A stretch of DNA of 64,000 bases from Flavobacterium fluvii (GTDB lineage: Bacteria > Bacteroidota > Bacteroidia > Flavobacteriales > Flavobacteriaceae). The notes under the pieces are model-generated. The model was not told the origin of the DNA. It saw nothing but the letters and a program-made list of their open reading frames with translations, and did not search any database. A program made the position numbers and the translations under genes. The stretch is taken from the NCBI RefSeq assembly GCF_900129545.1, contig NZ_FQWB01000001.1, positions 248,001-312,000 on the forward strand, given 5' to 3'. Every line of letters starts with the position of its first letter. Position 1 is the stretch's first letter. Below, in pieces: positions 30,006 to 40,837 of this stretch.

Positions 30006-31526
30006 TTACGCAACTACATTCAGCATTTTTTGGGTTGCCTTGATTGCTGCTACAGTTTGATCTGAATCGAGTCCACGGGTTTTGAATTCTTTTCCGTTGT
30101 TGGTCCAGGTGATTATGGTTTCGCACAACGCATCTGAACTACTGCCCGGTGGAATACGAACAGCATAATCAACCAATTTTGGCAACGAAAGCTTCTTGCT
30201 CTTGTATATTTTTGTCAAGGCGTTCATAAAAGCATCAAATTGCCCGTCACCCTGTGCGTGCTCTTCTATGATTTCACCATCTATTTTCAATTGCAAGGAT
30301 GTCGACGGCTGAAACCCTTTGGAATGAACCAAAACATAAGATTCAATAACAATTTTATCTTCATAAGTATGACTGTCCAAAACATCTGAAATGATGTAAG
30401 GCAAGTCTTCCTTGGTAACAGTTTCTTTTTTGTCACCCAATTCGATAATCCGTTGGGTAACCAATTTTAAGTCTTCCTGATTCAGTTGCAAACCTAATTC
30501 CTGTAGATTTTTTTCGATATTGGCTTTGCCTGACGTTTTCCCTAAAGCATATTTTCGTTTTCTTCCAAAACGCTCCGGAAGCAAATCATTGAAATATAAA
30601 TTGTTTTTGTTGTCTCCATCGGCATGGATTCCTGCCGTTTGGGTAAACACGTTGTCTCCAACAATAGGCTTGTTTGCAGGGATTCTATATCCGGTAAAAG
30701 TTTCTACCAATTTACTCACCGAGTACAAAGAGGATTCTTTTACGTTTATTTTTATTTGCGGCAAAAAATCATTGATAACAGCAACAGTACTTTCGAGTGG
30801 TGCATTCCCGGCACGTTCTCCCATTCCGTTTACGGTAACATGTAATCCGCTAACACCCGCTTTTAAGGCTTCCATCACATTGGCAACACTTAAATCGTAG
30901 TCGTTGTGTGCGTGAAAATCAAAATGTATGTTTGGGTATTTGGCCGTAATCTTGGAAATAAATTCAAAAGTATCCGAAGGAATAAGAACTCCCAACGTAT
31001 CAGGCAACAAGATTCTTTTTACAGGTTGAGTAACCAAAAAATCCAAATATTGAAAAACATATTCCGGGGAATTGCGCATACCATTACTCCAGTCTTCCAA
31101 ATAGACATTGGTGGCAATTCCGTTTTCATTCGCCAAAGCAATAGATTGTGCGATTTCAGAAAAATGCTGTTCTGGTGTTTTTTTTAATTGATGGGTCAAA
31201 TGATTTAGCGAACCTTTGGTCAATAAATTTTGAACTTTGGCTCCTGCTTTTTTCATCCATTCGATAGAAATTCCCCCATCGACAAAAGATAATACTTCCA
31301 CACGATTGGCATATCCTTTTTCTTCAGCCCAAGACATAATTCCTTTTACACCTTGAAATTCACCTTCGCTTACACGGGCTGATGCCACTTCGATGCGGTC
31401 AATATGTAGTTCTTCTAGCAATAATTGCGCAATGGTTAATTTTTCTGCGGCAGAAAATGATACTCCTGATGTTTGTTCGCCATCACGGAGCGTCGTATCC
31501 ATTATTTCAATTTTTCTTTTTTCCAT
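30006..31526 (-). CDS. 2-isopropylmalate/citramalate synthase family enzyme (LeuA-like)
   Basis: 506 residues. A TIM barrel opens with IEIMDTTLRDGEQTSGVSFS. The HAHNDYDLSVAN metal motif and NGMGERAGNAPLES follow. From about 390 there is a LeuA-type dimerised regulatory domain (VIESYVLVHSKGFQPSTSL, VRIPPGSSSDALCETIITW). This architecture fits either 2-isopropylmalate synthase or (R)-citramalate synthase, and the sequence alone does not settle acetyl-CoA acceptor preference. It lies between leuD and leuB, which favours a role in leucine (or branched isoleucine) synthesis, possibly beside a canonical LeuA elsewhere. No targeting signal; cytoplasmic. Confidence 0.85.
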   Translation of the reverse strand: MEKRKIEIMDTTLRDGEQTSGVSFSAAEKLTIAQLLLEELHIDRIEVASARVSEGEFQGVKGIMSWAEEKGYANRVEVLSFVDGGISIEWMKKAGAKVQNLLTKGSLNHLTHQLKKTPEQHFSEIAQSIALANENGIATNVYLEDWSNGMRNSPEYVFQYLDFLVTQPVKRILLPDTLGVLIPSDTFEFISKITAKYPNIHFDFHAHNDYDLSVANVMEALKAGVSGLHVTVNGMGERAGNAPLESTVAVINDFLPQIKINVKESSLYSVSKLVETFTGYRIPANKPIVGDNVFTQTAGIHADGDNKNNLYFNDLLPERFGRKRKYALGKTSGKANIEKNLQELGLQLNQEDLKLVTQRIIELGDKKETVTKEDLPYIISDVLDSHTYEDKIVIESYVLVHSKGFQPSTSLQLKIDGEIIEEHAQGDGQFDAFMNALTKIYKSKKLSLPKLVDYAVRIPPGSSSDALCETIITWTNNGKEFKTRGLDSDQTVAAIKATQKMLNVVA

Positions 31527-31660
31527 TTTAATTTGATGCTAGTGCGATTTCGCTAATTTGAAATCGGAATATTGTATTTTATATAAAACACTAAAAGCAG
31601 TTACTTCGGCAAAACCCATAAGGGAATGCTTCCGTAACTGCATTTTTTTAGGTTTTTTTA

Positions 31661-32257
31661 TTAGAAAGGAAGCTTGTCGGCGAAGCCAACAATTTCTTCT
31701 TTCATACTTTGTAAATAATCAATATCATCAAAACCATTGATCATATTGTTCTTTTTGTATCCATTGATATCGAATGATTCTTTTTCTCCAGTTGCCAATA
31801 AAGTAATGGTTTGTTCCGGCAAATTGATTTCCAATTGTGTATTTGGATCAGCTTCGATAGCTTTGAAAATAGTTTCTGAAAATTCAGGACTAACCTGTAC
31901 TGGCAAAACACCAATGTTCAAACAGTTTCCTTTGAAGATATCTGCAAAGAAACTAGAAACTACTGCACGGAATCCGTAATCGTAAACTGCCCAGGCAGCG
32001 TGCTCACGAGAAGATCCTGAACCGAAGTTTTTCCCTCCAACAAGAATTTTTCCGCTGTATGTTTTGTCGTTTAACACGAAATCAGCTTTTGGAGTTTCAT
32101 CTCCGTTGTATCTCCAGTCTCTGAAAAGGTTGTCTCCAAAACCTTCACGTTTTGTAGCTTTCAAGAAACGAGCCGGGATGATTTGATCAGTATCTACGTT
32201 TTCTATTGGTAGTGGCACTGCACTACTCGTAAGGATATTAAATTTATCGTATGCCAT
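31661..32257 (-). CDS. leuD: 3-isopropylmalate dehydratase small subunit
   Basis: 198 residues. Swivelling domain of isopropylmalate isomerase, partner of LeuC. Family motifs are NVDTDQIIPARFLK at 19-32, GKNFGSGSSREHAAWAVYDYG, and SFFADIFKGNCLNIGVLPV. Length is typical of the bacterial subunit. It follows leuC by 109 bp on the same strand and precedes the LeuA-like gene by 134 bp. Confidence 0.95.
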   Translation of the reverse strand: MAYDKFNILTSSAVPLPIENVDTDQIIPARFLKATKREGFGDNLFRDWRYNGDETPKADFVLNDKTYSGKILVGGKNFGSGSSREHAAWAVYDYGFRAVVSSFFADIFKGNCLNIGVLPVQVSPEFSETIFKAIEADPNTQLEINLPEQTITLLATGEKESFDINGYKKNNMINGFDDIDYLQSMKEEIVGFADKLPF

Positions 32258-32366
32258 TGTAATTTTAGATTTTAGATTTTAGAATTCAGATTTTCCATCA
32301 AGGGAAATAAATCATAAATAGTTAAAACCTTTTTATTTTTAATTCTTTTTTGAAATTGTCATTCTA

Positions 32367-33761
32367 TTAAAACAAATCTCTTGGATCAGTTAATTTTCCG
32401 GTAACCGCTGCTGCTGCTGCCATAATTGGAGAAGCCAATAAAGTTCTTGAACCTGGACCCTGACGACCTTCGAAGTTTCTGTTTGATGTACTTACCGCAT
32501 ATTTCCCGGCAGGAACTTTGTCATCGTTCATTGCCAAACAAGCTGAACATCCTGGCTGACGCAATACGAAACCAGCTTCAGTAAGAATATCCAAAAGACC
32601 TTCTTCTTTGATTTGTGCTTCCACAACGTGAGAACCCGGAACTAACCAAGCTGTTACGTTATCTGCTTTTTTTCTTCCTTTTACAATTTCTGTAAAAGCT
32701 CTAAAATCTTCAATACGACCATTGGTACAACTTCCCAAGAAAACATAATCGATTTGTTTTCCAATCATCACATCATCTTCGTTGAAGCCCATATAAGCCA
32801 AAGATTTTTTATAAGTTTCCTCGCCACCTTCCACTTGGTCAGCGCTTGGAATATGTTGAGAGATACCAATTCCCATTCCAGGATTTGTACCATAAGTAAT
32901 CATTGGTTCAATATCTGCTGCATCGATATTCAATTCAGCATCAAAAATTGCATCAGCATCTGTTTTCAACGTTTTCCAGTACTCAACAGCTTTTGTCCAA
33001 GCTTCTCCTTTTGGAGCATACAAACGTCCTTCCAAGAAATCGAAAGTTTTTTGGTCAGGAGCAATCATACCTCCACGAGCACCCATTTCGATAGAAAGGT
33101 TACACACAGTCATACGACCTTCCATGGACATTTCTTCAAAAACATTTCCAGCATATTCAGCAAAATATCCTGTACCTCCAGAAGTAGTCAATTTTGAAAT
33201 GATATACAAAGCCACATCTTTTGGCCCTACACCTTTGCTCAAAGTTCCGTTTACGTTGATACGCATTTTCTTTGGCTTTGGCTGCATGATACATTGAGTA
33301 GTCAAAACCATTTCCACTTCAGAAGTTCCAATACCAAAAGCAATGGCTCCAAAAGCACCGTGAGTAGAAGTGTGGGAATCTCCACAAACGATAGTTGCAC
33401 CCGGCAAAGTAATTCCGTTTTCAGGACCTACCACGTGAACGATACCATTTTTTTGGTGTCCTAATCCCCAGTGAGAAATGCCATATTCTGCAGCGTTATC
33501 TTCTAATGCTTTCAATTGATTGGCAGATAAAGCATCGGCAACAGGTAAGTGTTGGTTTATGGTTGGCGTGTTGTGATCGGCAGTTGCAAAAGTACGTTCT
33601 GGGTACAAAACCGAAACACCTCTTCCTTTTAAACCTAAAAAAGCAACAGGACTTGTAACTTCGTGAATGAAATGACGGTCAATAAAAAACACGTCTGGTC
33701 CATCTTCAATTTTACGTATTACGTGTGCATCCCATACTTTGTCAAATAATGTCTTACTCAT
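32367..33761 (-). CDS. leuC: 3-isopropylmalate dehydratase large subunit
   Basis: 464 residues. Aconitase-type [4Fe-4S] enzyme interconverting 2- and 3-isopropylmalate. It starts [56 protein letters not shown] and [13 protein letters not shown] carry the three cluster cysteines and the substrate loop. Length is standard. It is the first gene of the leu operon, transcribed from a clear promoter 71-100 bases upstream. Confidence 0.96.
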   Translation of the reverse strand: MSKTLFDKVWDAHVIRKIEDGPDVFFIDRHFIHEVTSPVAFLGLKGRGVSVLYPERTFATADHNTPTINQHLPVADALSANQLKALEDNAAEYGISHWGLGHQKNGIVHVVGPENGITLPGATIVCGDSHTSTHGAFGAIAFGIGTSEVEMVLTTQCIMQPKPKKMRINVNGTLSKGVGPKDVALYIISKLTTSGGTGYFAEYAGNVFEEMSMEGRMTVCNLSIEMGARGGMIAPDQKTFDFLEGRLYAPKGEAWTKAVEYWKTLKTDADAIFDAELNIDAADIEPMITYGTNPGMGIGISQHIPSADQVEGGEETYKKSLAYMGFNEDDVMIGKQIDYVFLGSCTNGRIEDFRAFTEIVKGRKKADNVTAWLVPGSHVVEAQIKEEGLLDILTEAGFVLRQPGCSACLAMNDDKVPAGKYAVSTSNRNFEGRQGPGSRTLLASPIMAAAAAVTGKLTDPRDLF

Positions 33762-34416
33762 TTTTAATATTTTTTAGTGTATTTCTCTTTTTTACAATTT
33801 TGGCAATTGCCCATAATTATAACAATGGGTGCAAATTTATAAAAAGAAATAAAGTTGTCAATTTTACTATTCTACATATATACGATACCCAAAGTTGTTT
33901 TTACAACGACTAACTACTTCTGATATTTATTTACAGTGGAATATCGTTTTTTAATTTTAACTTTAATTCTCTTTTTAATGTTGTTTCCAACGCCTTAACA
34001 ATGGTTTTATTTTTTTGCAAATTTATCTCTATTTTGGTGTAAATAAGCAAGTTTGTACCTGTAAAATGTAACAAAACGAATAAAAATAGTAATAATTTGC
34101 AAAATTTGCGACTTATGTTTATTACTAAACAAAACACCAATTCTGCTTTTGGGGTCTTCAAACCAGAATTGTTTTGGCTGTCGCAAACGATATTTTTTTG
34201 ACAAAATACTACGACATCCAAAAAATAGATTTTTGAATTTTTTTGTGAATTTTGGAGCGAAAATTAGTGTAAAAATGATTTAAAACAGGAATTGGGGTTT
34301 CGAGTTTCAGAGCACTTTTTTGTTGATAACTTGCACGCTGTTTTCAGTTAAAAAATTCTAAATTTGAAAACTGCTAAATGTAATTTCAGGCAATTGCAAA
34401 GCATTAAAATCCAACT
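33762..34416. other. 655-bp divergent region between leuC and dnaE
   Basis: It holds the leuC promoter (33832-33861) and a -7-like TAAATTTG for dnaE at 34359-34366. The middle (about 33900-34320) is very A+T-rich. A 96-codon minus-strand frame (33931-34221) has no recognisable features and I do not count it as a gene. I see no leader peptide rich in Leu codons and no riboswitch I could name. Confidence 0.5.
33832..33861 (-). promoter_or_regulatory. Promoter of the leu operon
   Basis: On the minus strand TTG (33861-33859), 19 bases, then TAAATTTG (33839-33832): an exact match to the Bacteroidota consensus. The transcript would have a leader of about 65 bases before leuC. Confidence 0.65.
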
Positions 34417-37400
34417 ATGTACTTAATATTCGATACCGAAACCACAGGTTTACCAAAGCGTTGGGGCGCACCTATTTCAGACACGGACAACTGGCCAAGA
34501 TGTATTCAGATTGCCTGGCAGCTCCACGATGATATGGGAAAAGTCATCGAGCACCAGGATTATTTGGTCAAGCCGGAAGGGTTCAATATTCCGTATGATG
34601 CCGAGAGAATTCACGGTATTTCAACTGAATTGGCAGAAGCGGAAGGAATTCCTTTGGCCGAAGTTTTGGAGAAATTCAATATCGCTTTATCGAAAACCAA
34701 ATTTATTGTGGGTCAGAACCTGGGTTTTGACATCAATATTATGGGTTGCGAATTTTACAGATTGGGAGTCGAAAGCCCAATGGGTTCAATGCCAATTTTG
34801 GATACCTGTACCGAAGTTACCGCCTCTTTACTGAAATTGCCCGGAGGCCGTGGCGGAAAATTTAAACTGCCAACCTTAACCGAATTACACCAATATCTTT
34901 TCAATAAACCTTTTGCGGAAGCACACAACGCCACTGCCGATGTGGAGGCGACAACGCGTTGCTTTTTCGAATTGATTCGTACCGATGTTTTCACCAAAGA
35001 AGAATTGGATGTTGATGCGGGTTATTTCAGGGATTTCAAAAGTAAAAATCCTTATGAAATTGAGCTAATCGGCTTAAAACACATCAATCTAAAAGAAGCT
35101 TCTGATAGAATTCGTCAGCAATTTGGAGCGAAACAAGGCACATCTATTTCCAAACAGGAACTTTCAGATAACAAGCAAATATTAGTCGACACCAATTTTG
35201 CGCACTTACACAACCACACCCAGTTTTCTGTCTTGCAATCCACCATTGCCATTGGAGGTCTGGTTACGGCAACAGCCAAAAATAAATTTCCTGCCGTGGC
35301 GATGACGGATACGGGAAACATGATGGGAGCCTTCCATTTTGTGAGTGCAGTAATGAATCACAACAAATCGGCTTCTGCCAAAAACAAAACTTTGGTAGAA
35401 AGTGGTGAAGAACCAACGGAAACCGAAATCAAGCCCATTGTAGGTTGCGAATTCAATATTTGCGACAATCATTTCGACAAGACCAAAAAAGACAATGGTT
35501 ATCAAGTGGTTTTGTTGGCCAAAAACAAAAAAGGCTATCATAATTTGGCCAAAATGGCTTCCATCGCTTATACCGAAGGGTTTTATTATGTGCCTAGAAT
35601 TGACAGAATCATTGTCGAAAAATACAAGGAAGACATCATGGTTTTGTCCGGAAATTTATATGGAGAGATTCCGAGTAAAATTCTGAACGTTGGTGAAAAC
35701 CAAGCCGAAGAAGCCTTGATTTGGTGGAAAGCACAATTTGGGCCCGATTTTTATCTCGAAATTATGCGCCACAATCAAGAGGATGAAAACAGGGTAAATC
35801 AAACCTTGATCGAGTTTTCGAAAAAGCATGACGTAAAATTAATTGCCACCAACAATACTTATTATTTAAACAAACAAGACGCCAATGCACACGATATTTT
35901 GTTGTGCGTGAAAGACGGTGAAAAGCAAGCCACCCCTATTGGTCGTGGTCGTGGATACCGTTATGGCTTACCCAATCAAGAATATTATTACAAATCGGAA
36001 GAGGAGATGAAAAAACTCTTTGCCGATTTGCCGGAAGCAATTACCAATATTCAAGAAATTGTGGACAAAGTCGAAATATACTCGCTCTACCGCGACGTAT
36101 TGTTGCCTAAATATGATATTCCGCAAGAGTTTTTTGTGGCGGAAGACGAGGCTGATGGCGGCGTTCGAGGTGAAAATAAATATTTGCGCCACCTTACCAT
36201 GGTAGGCGCAGAAAAAAGATATGGCGAAATTACGCCCGACATTCAAGAACGATTGGATTTTGAGTTGCTCACGATTTCCAATTCGGGATATCCGGGTTAT
36301 TTCCTGATTGTCCAGGATTTCATCGCCGAAGCCCGAAAAATGGATGTATCCGTCGGACCCGGTCGTGGTTCGGCAGCGGGTTCTGCGGTAGCCTATTGTT
36401 TGGGAATCACGAATATCGACCCGATTAAGTATGATCTGCTTTTTGAGCGTTTCCTGAATCCGGATCGTGTGTCGATGCCCGATATTGATATCGATTTTGA
36501 TGACGAGGGTCGTGGTCGCGTGATGGATTATGTAATCAATAAATATGGCTCCAATCAGGTAGCACAAATTATTACTTATGGTAAAATGGCCACCAAATCG
36601 GCCATTCGCGATACGGCCCGCGTACTCGATTTGCCACTTTTTGAAGCCGACAGAATTGCCAAATTGATCCCCGGAATGATGCCGTCCAAATGGAATTTGG
36701 CTCGGTTCATTTCAGAAAAAGAAGACGATGTCAAAAAAGCTTTGCGATCGGATGAATTTGACAATGTAAAAGAACTCATTGCCATCGCCAACGGAGGCGA
36801 CCTGGCAGGCGAAACCATCCAGCAAGCCAAAATACTGGAAGGCTCTATGCGAAACACGGGTATTCACGCCTGTGGAGTAATTATCACGCCGTCGGATATT
36901 ACGAATTTTGTTCCTGTAACAACAGCCAAAGATTCGGATTTATATGTTACCCAGTTTGACAACTCCGTTGCCGAGAGTGCTGGACTTTTGAAGATGGACT
37001 TCTTGGGTTTGAAGACCCTGACGCTGATTAAAGATACCGTGAAATTGGTTAAATATAGAACGGGAATCGAATTGGACCCCGATACTTTCCCGATTGACGA
37101 TGTCAAAACCTACGAGCTGTTCCAAAGAGGAGAAACAGTTGGAATTTTCCAATACGAGTCGCCCGGAATGCAAAAATACATGAAGGATTTGAAGCCCACG
37201 GTTTTTGGGGATTTGATTGCGATGAACGCCTTGTATCGTCCGGGACCGTTGGAATATATTCCTTCTTTCGTTCGAAGAAAAAACGGAGAAGAACCTATTG
37301 TGTATGATTTGGATGCTTGTGAAGAGTATTTGGCAGAAACCTACGGAATCACGGTGTATCAAGAGCAGGTAATGCTTTTGTCCCAATCGTTGGCTGGTTT

Positions 37401-38943
37401 TACCAAAGGTGAAGCTGACGTTTTGCGTAAAGCCATGGGTAAAAAACTGATAGATGTCTTGGCAAAAATGAAACCCAAGTTTGTGGAACAAGCTTCGGCA
37501 AAAGGGCACGATGCCACTGTTTTGGAAAAAATATGGAAAGACTGGGAAGCTTTTGCGAGTTACGCCTTCAACAAATCGCACTCTACTTGCTATGCCTGGA
37601 TTGCCTATCAAACGGCTTATTTGAAAGCGCATTATCCTGCCGAATACATGGCGGCGGTTTTGTCCAATAATATGAGCGACATCAAACAGGTTTCCTTTTT
37701 TATGGAAGAATGCAAGCGTATGGGATTGCAGGTTTTGGGTCCTGACGTGAATGAGTCGTTTTATAAATTTACGGTAAATGATGATTATGCGGTTCGTTTT
37801 GGAATGGGAGCCGTAAAAGGGGTTGGTTCCGGTGCCGTGGCGACAATCGTCGAAAACAGGAAAGACGGCAAATACAAATCGATTTTTGACTTGGCGAAAC
37901 GCATCGATTTGCGTGCCGCCAACAAAAAAGCATTCGAAAATCTGGCTTTGGCTGGTGGTTTTGATTCTTTCATTGGAACAACAAGGGCGCAATATTTTCA
38001 CGATGATGGCGATGGAATCACGTTCTACGAAAAAGCCATTCGTTATGGGGCGAAGTTTCAGGAAAACGAAAATTCATCGCAGGTCAGTTTGTTTGGCGAA
38101 AGCAGCGACGTCCAGATTGCCGAACCTGTCGTGCCGCCTTGCGAGGATTGGAACATGATGGAAAAACTTTCCCGGGAAAAAGAAGTTGTCGGAATTTATA
38201 TATCGGGACATCCATTGGATGATTTTCGATTTGAAATGAAATATTTTTGCAATGCCAAATTGGAATCCCTTAGAAACATGGAATTGCATATTGGCAAAAA
38301 CCTGACGTTTGGAGGTATCGTAAACAACATCCAACATCGAGAAGCCAAGAATGGGAAAGGCTGGGGAATGTTCACCCTGGAAGGATATGAAGAAAGTTAT
38401 GAATTTCGAATTTTTGGAGAGGAGTATTTAAAGTTCAGACATTTCTTGAGACCAAACGAGTTTGTTTTCATTAAAGTCAACATCAAGGATGGTTGGGTAA
38501 ACAGGGAGACCGGCAAGAAAACGGAACCAAGATTGCAGTTCGTCGAGGTAAAACAATTGCAGGACATCTTGGAAACTTTTGCCAAAAAACTAATCATTCA
38601 CTTGAATATAAAAGATTTGCAGACGGATTTAATTCACAAATTGAACACTGTTTTTCAATCCAACAAAGGAGACAATCAAGTTACCTTTGAAGTGATGGAA
38701 TTGGAAACCATCAAAAAAGAAGTGGCGTTAGCCCCTGTAGAAATTGAAGTGGACGAAATTGTCATGGATGAAGACGGCAATATTGTGGAAGCAGAAAATG
38801 CAGTGCCCATTGTCGAAACTCCAGTCGAAGAAACTAAAATCATTACTTTTTTATCCATGCCAAGCCGAAAACTGAAAATCAAGATTTCGAATGAATTGTT
38901 GGTGGAATTGGAGAAAATGCAGATTAACTTTAAGTTGAATTAG
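34417..38943 (+). CDS. dnaE: DNA polymerase III alpha subunit with N-terminal DEDDh proofreading exonuclease
   Basis: 1508-residue replicative polymerase. Residues 1-190 are a DnaQ-type 3'-5' exonuclease: FDTETTG (D6, E8), VGQNLGFD (D105), and HNATAD (H170, D175). The PHP domain begins at 261 (FAHLHNHTQF). Its next motif reads TDTGN (297-301), with Thr where active PHP domains have His, so metal-dependent PHP activity is doubtful. The polymerase core has GPGRGSAAGS and PDIDIDFDDEGR (about 687-698). An OB domain follows (LTFGGIVNNIQHR), then a C-terminal tail. The fusion supplies proofreading in the same chain, a known arrangement in Flavobacteriia. No separate epsilon gene is seen here. TAAATTTG at 34359-34366 is the probable -7. 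Confidence 0.95.
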   Translation: MYLIFDTETTGLPKRWGAPISDTDNWPRCIQIAWQLHDDMGKVIEHQDYLVKPEGFNIPYDAERIHGISTELAEAEGIPLAEVLEKFNIALSKTKFIVGQNLGFDINIMGCEFYRLGVESPMGSMPILDTCTEVTASLLKLPGGRGGKFKLPTLTELHQYLFNKPFAEAHNATADVEATTRCFFELIRTDVFTKEELDVDAGYFRDFKSKNPYEIELIGLKHINLKEASDRIRQQFGAKQGTSISKQELSDNKQILVDTNFAHLHNHTQFSVLQSTIAIGGLVTATAKNKFPAVAMTDTGNMMGAFHFVSAVMNHNKSASAKNKTLVESGEEPTETEIKPIVGCEFNICDNHFDKTKKDNGYQVVLLAKNKKGYHNLAKMASIAYTEGFYYVPRIDRIIVEKYKEDIMVLSGNLYGEIPSKILNVGENQAEEALIWWKAQFGPDFYLEIMRHNQEDENRVNQTLIEFSKKHDVKLIATNNTYYLNKQDANAHDILLCVKDGEKQATPIGRGRGYRYGLPNQEYYYKSEEEMKKLFADLPEAITNIQEIVDKVEIYSLYRDVLLPKYDIPQEFFVAEDEADGGVRGENKYLRHLTMVGAEKRYGEITPDIQERLDFELLTISNSGYPGYFLIVQDFIAEARKMDVSVGPGRGSAAGSAVAYCLGITNIDPIKYDLLFERFLNPDRVSMPDIDIDFDDEGRGRVMDYVINKYGSNQVAQIITYGKMATKSAIRDTARVLDLPLFEADRIAKLIPGMMPSKWNLARFISEKEDDVKKALRSDEFDNVKELIAIANGGDLAGETIQQAKILEGSMRNTGIHACGVIITPSDITNFVPVTTAKDSDLYVTQFDNSVAESAGLLKMDFLGLKTLTLIKDTVKLVKYRTGIELDPDTFPIDDVKTYELFQRGETVGIFQYESPGMQKYMKDLKPTVFGDLIAMNALYRPGPLEYIPSFVRRKNGEEPIVYDLDACEEYLAETYGITVYQEQVMLLSQSLAGFTKGEADVLRKAMGKKLIDVLAKMKPKFVEQASAKGHDATVLEKIWKDWEAFASYAFNKSHSTCYAWIAYQTAYLKAHYPAEYMAAVLSNNMSDIKQVSFFMEECKRMGLQVLGPDVNESFYKFTVNDDYAVRFGMGAVKGVGSGAVATIVENRKDGKYKSIFDLAKRIDLRAANKKAFENLALAGGFDSFIGTTRAQYFHDDGDGITFYEKAIRYGAKFQENENSSQVSLFGESSDVQIAEPVVPPCEDWNMMEKLSREKEVVGIYISGHPLDDFRFEMKYFCNAKLESLRNMELHIGKNLTFGGIVNNIQHREAKNGKGWGMFTLEGYEESYEFRIFGEEYLKFRHFLRPNEFVFIKVNIKDGWVNRETGKKTEPRLQFVEVKQLQDILETFAKKLIIHLNIKDLQTDLIHKLNTVFQSNKGDNQVTFEVMELETIKKEVALAPVEIEVDEIVMDEDGNIVEAENAVPIVETPVEETKIITFLSMPSRKLKIKISNELLVELEKMQINFKLN

Positions 38944-38977
38944 GAGTTTATAGCTCGAACTCTATTTTTTATAAAAT

Positions 38978-39010
38978 AACCCTATCAGTGTTTCAAACGC
39001 TGACAGGGTT
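38978..39010. terminator. Hairpin after dnaE
   Basis: AACCCTATCAGTGTTT (38978-38993) pairs with the complementary AAACGCTGACAGGGTT ending at 39010. It is followed by T-rich DNA (GTTTTTG) and stands between the convergent dnaE and ATPase genes, so it may end both transcripts. Confidence 0.7.
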
Positions 39011-39103
39011 TATAGTTTTTGATTTCTCTCGTACTGGGCACAGAATTCAATTTTGCGCTATCTGTCACGAGAATATTTTGTGCATTTCCGAGCGATCGGG
39101 TTT

Positions 39104-40837
39104 TTAAACTGTTTCCATAATCTCATATGAATCATTGATGATTTTTCCAAAAGTTTCCATGTTACATTCGGATAAGAGAGATTCTTTATCAACATAATTA
39201 CCTATTAAAATGTAATGGGTTTCTTTATCAAAAACGGCTTTTTTATAATGAGAAAGTTTTGGGTCCTTTTCTTTGGAATCAGCTATTGAAATTATAGTTT
39301 GTATATCAGTTGGTTTATTTTGATTTATAAATTTTAATATTCTTTCTCTGTTTGGACCATCAATGTCTTCTTTAAAAACACTATCCATAATAAAAGGTAA
39401 CCGATGAATATTCTTAGTGTCATTTATAATTTTATTAAATGATAAATGATAACTCAATACTGCTAAATGAAGTTGAACACCTTGAAAAGGAAAACTTGAA
39501 AGTTCGTAAACATTGTTAAATCTATCATCTTCGACTTTTGGAACATCAAGTAGTACATTATTAAGTTGATAATAATTTTTGAATATTTTGTTTTTCTTTG
39601 CACGTTCAAAGCCTAAACTCTCATCAGAATTAAATTTTTTTAATTTTTCACTTAGAGCATCAACTTCGAGACTTAGAGTTCCAATATTCTCAATGATTGA
39701 TTTATCTAGAACAAGATTTGCTTTGGATTTGATGAAATCATCTAAAGTGATATCATTATCAGAGTACTTTAAAAATTTCTTGTTTTCGTAATTTAGTTCT
39801 TCACGTAGTTCTGTAATCTTCTTATTTAGAGAATTAAGTTTAGATTGTAGTTCTTTGTTATCTTCTGAAAGAGATGCTTTTAATTTAATTGTATCATTTT
39901 CTTCTTGATAATGTTCATAAACGTCTTGAATTTTTGATGGTAGAATTTGTTTACAGGTCGGACATGGATCCTTACCTGGAAATTGTTGGTTATGATTTCG
40001 GTTCACTTTAGAAACAACAGCTAAACGTTGACTACTAAACGTTAAAGCATTGGAAAGCTTTATATATTTATTTTCATATTCTAACAATACATTTTTCTTC
40101 TGAGAAATTTGATTAATGAATTCATCTCCTTTTCCTTCTAAGGCTTTATTCAAAATAATCGAATCACTAATTACTTCATTCGTTTTTTCAAAAGTTATAT
40201 AAAAATTTAGTTGCTGTCTTTTAGCTTGGAGATCTAGTTCTAATCTCTTTTTTTCCTCTTTATCACTATCATTAATTATTCCCAAATAATAATCTAAAAA
40301 ATCTTCCCTAAAATTTTTGTAAAAATCAAGATTTGTAAAGGATTTTCTAAGATACACCCAACCAACATCCTGAGAAACATAATATGGTAAGAAAATTGTT
40401 TCCATTGGTGCAGGAACTATTCCGTCTTTTGACTCTAATGTCAATTTAAAATTGAATAATTCACTGAAAAAGTGTTTAAGTTTAACATGTTCAACTGAAT
40501 TGTTAGCTCCCATACCATTAAAAACAGACACTTTTGAATTTCCATCTTTAATGTAAAGAGTTTCATCTTTTCTAATAAAAATATAATTTTCGCTTACACC
40601 ATTTTTTTCAATAATTATATTTAGTCTAACAAATATATTTTCTGATAAAATTTTCACTAATTTAAATTTATTATCATTTATCCCAAAAGCAAATAATATA
40701 AGTTGAATGAGTGTACTTTTTCCTGCGGTGTTTGGCCCATAAATGACATTGAGTTTTGATCCAAATTCAGTGTAAAATTTGGTTTTTGAAGATTCGCTAT
40801 ATAAAAAAATACTTTTTAAACTTAAATATGTTTTCAT
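39104..40837 (-). CDS. Rad50/SMC-like zinc-hook ATPase, LmuB-like defence component
   Basis: 577 residues. Walker A is YGPNTAGKST (33-42), followed by IQLILFAFGI. Two long coiled-coil arms (about 185-285 and 305-410) flank a zinc hook PCPTCKQILP, with Cys292 and Cys295 near the centre as in Rad50. The C-terminal head has FQGVQLHLAVLSYH (signature region) and Walker B LPFIMD (480-485). Serine, instead of the usual Glu, follows the Walker B Asp. It overlaps the upstream nuclease gene by 4 bp. The architecture fits LmuB/ABC-3C ATPases that sense phage DNA and license an effector; here the nuclease would be the effector. A DNA-repair SMC is less likely given the partner and the accessory setting. 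Confidence 0.75.
   Translation of the reverse strand: MKTYLSLKSIFLYSESSKTKFYTEFGSKLNVIYGPNTAGKSTLIQLILFAFGINDNKFKLVKILSENIFVRLNIIIEKNGVSENYIFIRKDETLYIKDGNSKVSVFNGMGANNSVEHVKLKHFFSELFNFKLTLESKDGIVPAPMETIFLPYYVSQDVGWVYLRKSFTNLDFYKNFREDFLDYYLGIINDSDKEEKKRLELDLQAKRQQLNFYITFEKTNEVISDSIILNKALEGKGDEFINQISQKKNVLLEYENKYIKLSNALTFSSQRLAVVSKVNRNHNQQFPGKDPCPTCKQILPSKIQDVYEHYQEENDTIKLKASLSEDNKELQSKLNSLNKKITELREELNYENKKFLKYSDNDITLDDFIKSKANLVLDKSIIENIGTLSLEVDALSEKLKKFNSDESLGFERAKKNKIFKNYYQLNNVLLDVPKVEDDRFNNVYELSSFPFQGVQLHLAVLSYHLSFNKIINDTKNIHRLPFIMDSVFKEDIDGPNRERILKFINQNKPTDIQTIISIADSKEKDPKLSHYKKAVFDKETHYILIGNYVDKESLLSECNMETFGKIINDSYEIMETV

Noticed and set aside
33762..33831. Leucine-rich leader peptide or T-box for leuC
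   Set aside because: The leader is only about 65 bases and shows no run of Leu codons or T-box motif.
33931..34221. 96-codon minus-strand frame between leuC and dnaE
   Set aside because: No recognisable motif, A+T-rich low-complexity residues and it lies in the divergent promoter region; probably chance.
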